Of a stretch of DNA of 64,000 bases, positions 61,601 through 64,000 are shown one piece after another (position 1 is the first letter of the stretch; the number at the start of each line of letters is the position of its first letter). Source of the DNA: Haliclystus octoradiatus (taxonomy: Eukaryota > Cnidaria > Staurozoa > Stauromedusae > Haliclystidae); contig OU744447.1 of the NCBI GenBank assembly GCA_916610825.1, positions 10,833,751 to 10,897,750 on the forward strand, in the 5' to 3' direction. Both the position numbers and the translations under genes were made by a program. The notes below the pieces were generated by a model, which did not search any database, was not told where the DNA came from, and saw only the letters and a program-made list of their open reading frames with translations.

Positions 61601-62859
61601 AATTAAATTGAAAATTTCCCACGCAGGCTTGCACATGCATGCCCTGATTCTCATAGAACAAAGGCTCCTGAACTGGGAATATTACCATTCAATTGCCGTT
61701 TCCCTGAATGACTACGCATAAATAAAATCAAGAATATGTCATTGGGCAGGCAATTTCACATTCAAGGTATCACAAAGCAGTCAGTCGATGGTAACAAAGT
61801 GTTGATTACAAAAACATGCCTATGGGGATGTTCCTATGAGCAGGTTTACCGGGCTGACATTTCCTGAAATCTCCAAGCTGGCATATGGAATTTTCAGTTC
61901 GTATTTTCCCTAGAGTGATCACCTGGCAATAAGGTTTGTTTATATTTTCACGTAGCAAATGCAGACCTCCCGCCGCCATTTTTGTTTTGGAATAAGAGTT
62001 TCTTGATTAGCATGCATAGCTTAGATAGCATTTCAGCCAGGTTTGCCAGTCAGGGACTGTCTTATGGGAAAAAAATCAGCTCGTCTTGCAAAGATCCCGG
62101 CTTAAGCAAGATATATCGGTTTGCAGAGCCGGCTCGTTTTCCATGACAGCTTTTAGTATTATCAGGATTTCGGCAAAGCAAGACAACCCGTTTAGCCAGG
62201 GTGATTTTTCTGATATGACACCCCTTACACTGACTGTCCCTGACTTACTATTTTCTTACCTCACTTTCTGATTTAACACACAAGCCATCACGTTTCAAAT
62301 AATCAATCAACTTATCAGCTGGAAGTTGTAAAAATTCTTCATGATCAACAACTCTTGTGAAATATCTATCACAATATTTGTTAGCTTCTTTACTCAATAT
62401 ATGGCATTCGTGTAATTCAGCAAAGCTACATATACCAAGACAGTTAGTAGCATCTAATTGTTTTGCAAGAAATTCACAACAAGCTGCTATGACAGGTGAA
62501 AGTTGCAAAATACAGGCAACAGGTAGTAAAGACTGTACATTTGTTTCATTAACAGATAAGCATGCTGTATAAGCAAATTTAATAACAGTGTTAACAGCAT
62601 CAGGGTCCATATCATTCAGTGTCACTTCAGAATCTAAAACTTCTTTTAAACCACTAGTAAACATTGCATGGAAATATGGTATTGCCGAAGCTAATACAAG
62701 TTTGTGAGCTGAAATACGCTTATTCTTAACATTAATAACAACATCGCATAGATAATTATGTTTCCAGAGCTCATTAATTGATTTAAATGATTCCAATACT
62801 TGATTTTCTGTAAAATCAAATGTAATATTTGATGCACAAACTGATGATACGACCGCCAT
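55654..62859 (-). CDS. KEAP1: KEAP1 (Kelch-like ECH-associated protein 1), 6 exons, 565 aa
   Basis: Exons (minus): 62859-62260, 61216-61037, 60265-60082, 58877-58605, 56879-56714 and 55948-55654. All have GT-AG splice sites and phases 0,0,1,1,2; the total is 1,698 nt. The start has a good context (CAAGATGG). BTB spans about 36-140 and BACK about 145-255; six Kelch blades follow from about 280, each with a GG pair. KEAP1 is the CUL3 substrate adaptor that targets NRF2/CNC factors. Identity rests on the Kelch domain: Tyr285, Ser314, Arg331, Asn333, Arg366, Arg434, Ser459, Tyr476, Gln481, Ser506, Tyr523 and Ser553 match the human NRF2-contact residues at a constant offset of 49. Oddly, the positions of sensor cysteines 151, 273, 288, 434 and 613 hold Asn107, Leu229, Lys244, Met385 and Leu564. 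The C-terminal tail after the last blade is very short. Confidence 0.93.
57739..57765. repeat. GTTCATGAAC palindrome array in KEAP1 intron 4 (a)
   Basis: TGAACAGTTCATGAACAGTTC; related words lie at 57827-57870. Confidence 0.6.
58190..58260. repeat. GTTCATGAAC palindrome array in KEAP1 intron 4 (b)
   Basis: Two overlapping AGTTCATGAAC units (58198 and 58209) put two AGTTCA half-sites 5 bp apart, the DR5 spacing of a retinoic acid response element. A further inverted GAACTGTTCATGAAC lies at 58242-58256. Confidence 0.6.
58335..58550 (+). pseudogene. RTE-like LINE fragment in KEAP1 intron 4
   Basis: QHQMYFLGCVKGSKSYAPQPL and HNILHWQAKEK match HQRQMSFLGHIERSRTYAPQ and HDILHWRPKEM of the copy at 28388-29170. 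It is a short, frameshifted 3' fragment next to exon 4. Confidence 0.75.
59930..60005 (+). other. Hairpin repeat with GACCGAAACGTTG motif in KEAP1 intron 3
   Basis: GGTCACAGCGATGACC folds into a short stem and is followed directly by GAAACGTTGAG. An outer TTTCTTTTC / GATAAAAGAAAA pairing is possible. The arrangement recalls a degenerate hammerhead core or the 3' end of a Penelope-like element; identity is uncertain. Confidence 0.3.
60540..60655. repeat. GTTCATGAAC palindrome array in KEAP1 intron 2
   Basis: GAACTGTTCATGAACTCC, GAACTGTTCAAGAAC, AAACAGTTCATGAACT and TTCATGAACGTTAAAAG. The last phrase parallels TTCATGAACGTTAAATG at 58211, so these arrays are copies of one dispersed repeat. Confidence 0.6.
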
Positions 62860-62935
62860 CTTGGCAGAAATAAAATCAGATGAGTTAACCTAGAATTGGG
62901 CGTGGAGGAATGGGGGTAGCAGAGACCGTCATGGT
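62860..62935 (-). promoter_or_regulatory. KEAP1 5' flank
   Basis: Short leader above the ATG. No TATA box or clear CCAAT box is seen before the LINE tail begins at about 62936, so the KEAP1 promoter is either very compact or overlaps the retroelement. Confidence 0.3.
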
Positions 62936-63750
62936 ATTTTGTATGTATGTATGTATGTATTTCATTTTGTCAACAATGGTGACAGGCAAATACAGGGAAA
63001 CTTGTGGTTCCCACTCATGTAAAGCCGTTAAAAAAAGTTAAGAAAGGTTATTAAGATAAAAGTTTTACAAACAAAATTACTACTCAAATATTTACAAGGC
63101 ATTTAGAACTATCTAGCTATTTTCGTCGGTTCCTCATCGGTGCCCAAAATGTTTTTTTTGTATTTAACTGCAATTTTTAAAAATGCTAATTGTCATTCCA
63201 GTTTGATTATACAGTCAATATGAACAGTGTCTAGTTCTTCGTATTCACACAAACGATATTGTATCGATAGTGTCTGTCTTAATTGTAGTTGTATGTTTAA
63301 TTATTTAATTTGTGAAGTAAAGGACAATTCACACGTACATCTATTTGTTGTCCAGAAAAACTAAAAGTCTTGATTATAAAAACTAATTCCGCTCGCAAGT
63401 ATGAAGAACGATGTCCACAGTAGGCCTACAGACTATTAATTTCCATTTCATTTACTTTAAATCAAAAGGTATCCATTCCTGCTGTTATGGCCTATTATGT
63501 TGGCAAACAGTGGCTCAATAACACCCTTTGATACATAAAATTGAATAATTAGCATTTACAAATTACGTACATCTTTGCAGTTTTATACGGTATCAAGACA
63601 CGCTTCTTGTAGAGAAAAACAATTTGAAATTATCTTCCAAGCACATTATCATCTCCTGATAGAATTGAATTCTTTGATGTTTTAGAATATCATCTACATG
63701 TGCATGATGCATGGTAAGGTTCGTTCTATTAATATGTAATGAATCAGCTG
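62936..63750 (-). pseudogene. LINE relic with 3' tail hairpin (minus strand)
   Basis: Read on the minus strand, its 3' end is TTCCCTGTATTTGCCTGTCAC, a loop, TTGACAAAATGAAATA and a (CATA)n tail at 62941-62960, the same hairpin as at 43225-43290. Upstream, heavily decayed frames give RLCEYEELDTVHIDC, which resembles the C-terminal cysteine/histidine motif of such LINEs. Coding content is weak; the tail is clear. Confidence 0.5.
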
Positions 63751-64000
63751 TTCGCAATTACTATATACACATAAAGAGCAACGGGTCCGGCTGAAAATTG
63801 AATGAGACAAGAGGAAGGAAAAATCTCTACGAACAATGGTGGATAAAAATGAAAGTAATCATACACATAAGTAATGTAGACACAACACAACTAGTGATCT
63901 TTATAATGTCATGTTGTGTTACATAGTATATTTGAACATTTCAAACATATCAACTTACAGTAAAAGAACGGAAATACTATATAAGGTACCAGACCATATA
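63751..64000. other. Right edge, nothing recognised
   Basis: AT-rich DNA without a supportable feature. Confidence 0.4.

Noticed and set aside
62357-62572. 71-codon plus-strand ORF
   Set aside because: Antisense shadow of KEAP1 exon 1 (BTB/BACK).

Overview
The window is AT-rich eukaryotic nuclear DNA from an invertebrate animal. Coding signal is split by GT-AG introns of roughly 0.4-2.9 kb, intergenic DNA is full of decayed non-LTR and LTR retrotransposons, MITE-like elements and microsatellites, and the one gene recognised with certainty is a metazoan KEAP1. I cannot name the species. All gene models were assembled by eye from splice sites, phases and paralogue comparison.

Layout. 0-13.6 kb is repeat-dominated: two oppositely oriented pairs of LINE relics (1-2170 and 9450-10896), a ~3 kb tandem duplication (2331-8341) whose units each carry a tRNA-like Pol III promoter, an ~830 bp AAAAT microsatellite, a coiled-coil pseudogene fragment and a BEL/Pao retrotransposon relic. 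13.9-24.4 kb and 27.3-40.9 kb are two diverged tandem copies of one locus. Each holds a minus-strand four-exon gene for a 388-residue protein with a C-terminal MYND zinc finger, split across the last two exons, and two copies of an unrecognised DWLRRxRxD module. Exon lengths (540/240/210/177 against 540/240/213/174) and phases are preserved, as are a CCAAT/CRE/TATA-like promoter and several non-coding blocks. Younger insertions (RTE relic, GAAT microsatellite, LINE tails) sit in the introns of the second copy.

42-54.4 kb holds a LINE 3' end, a hAT transposase scrap, a 144 bp foldback palindrome, a Tourist-like MITE, several unrecognised ORFs or exons, and a ~2.2 kb segment present on both sides of a 200 bp N gap, which looks like an assembly duplication.

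54.4-64 kb carries a complete minus-strand KEAP1 gene: six exons, 565 residues, BTB-BACK-six Kelch. All twelve NRF2-contact positions of human KEAP1 are conserved at a constant offset of 49, but the positions of the main electrophile-sensor cysteines (human 151, 273, 288, 434, 613) hold other residues. Upstream of it is a further LINE relic with the same 3' tail hairpin seen three more times in the window.
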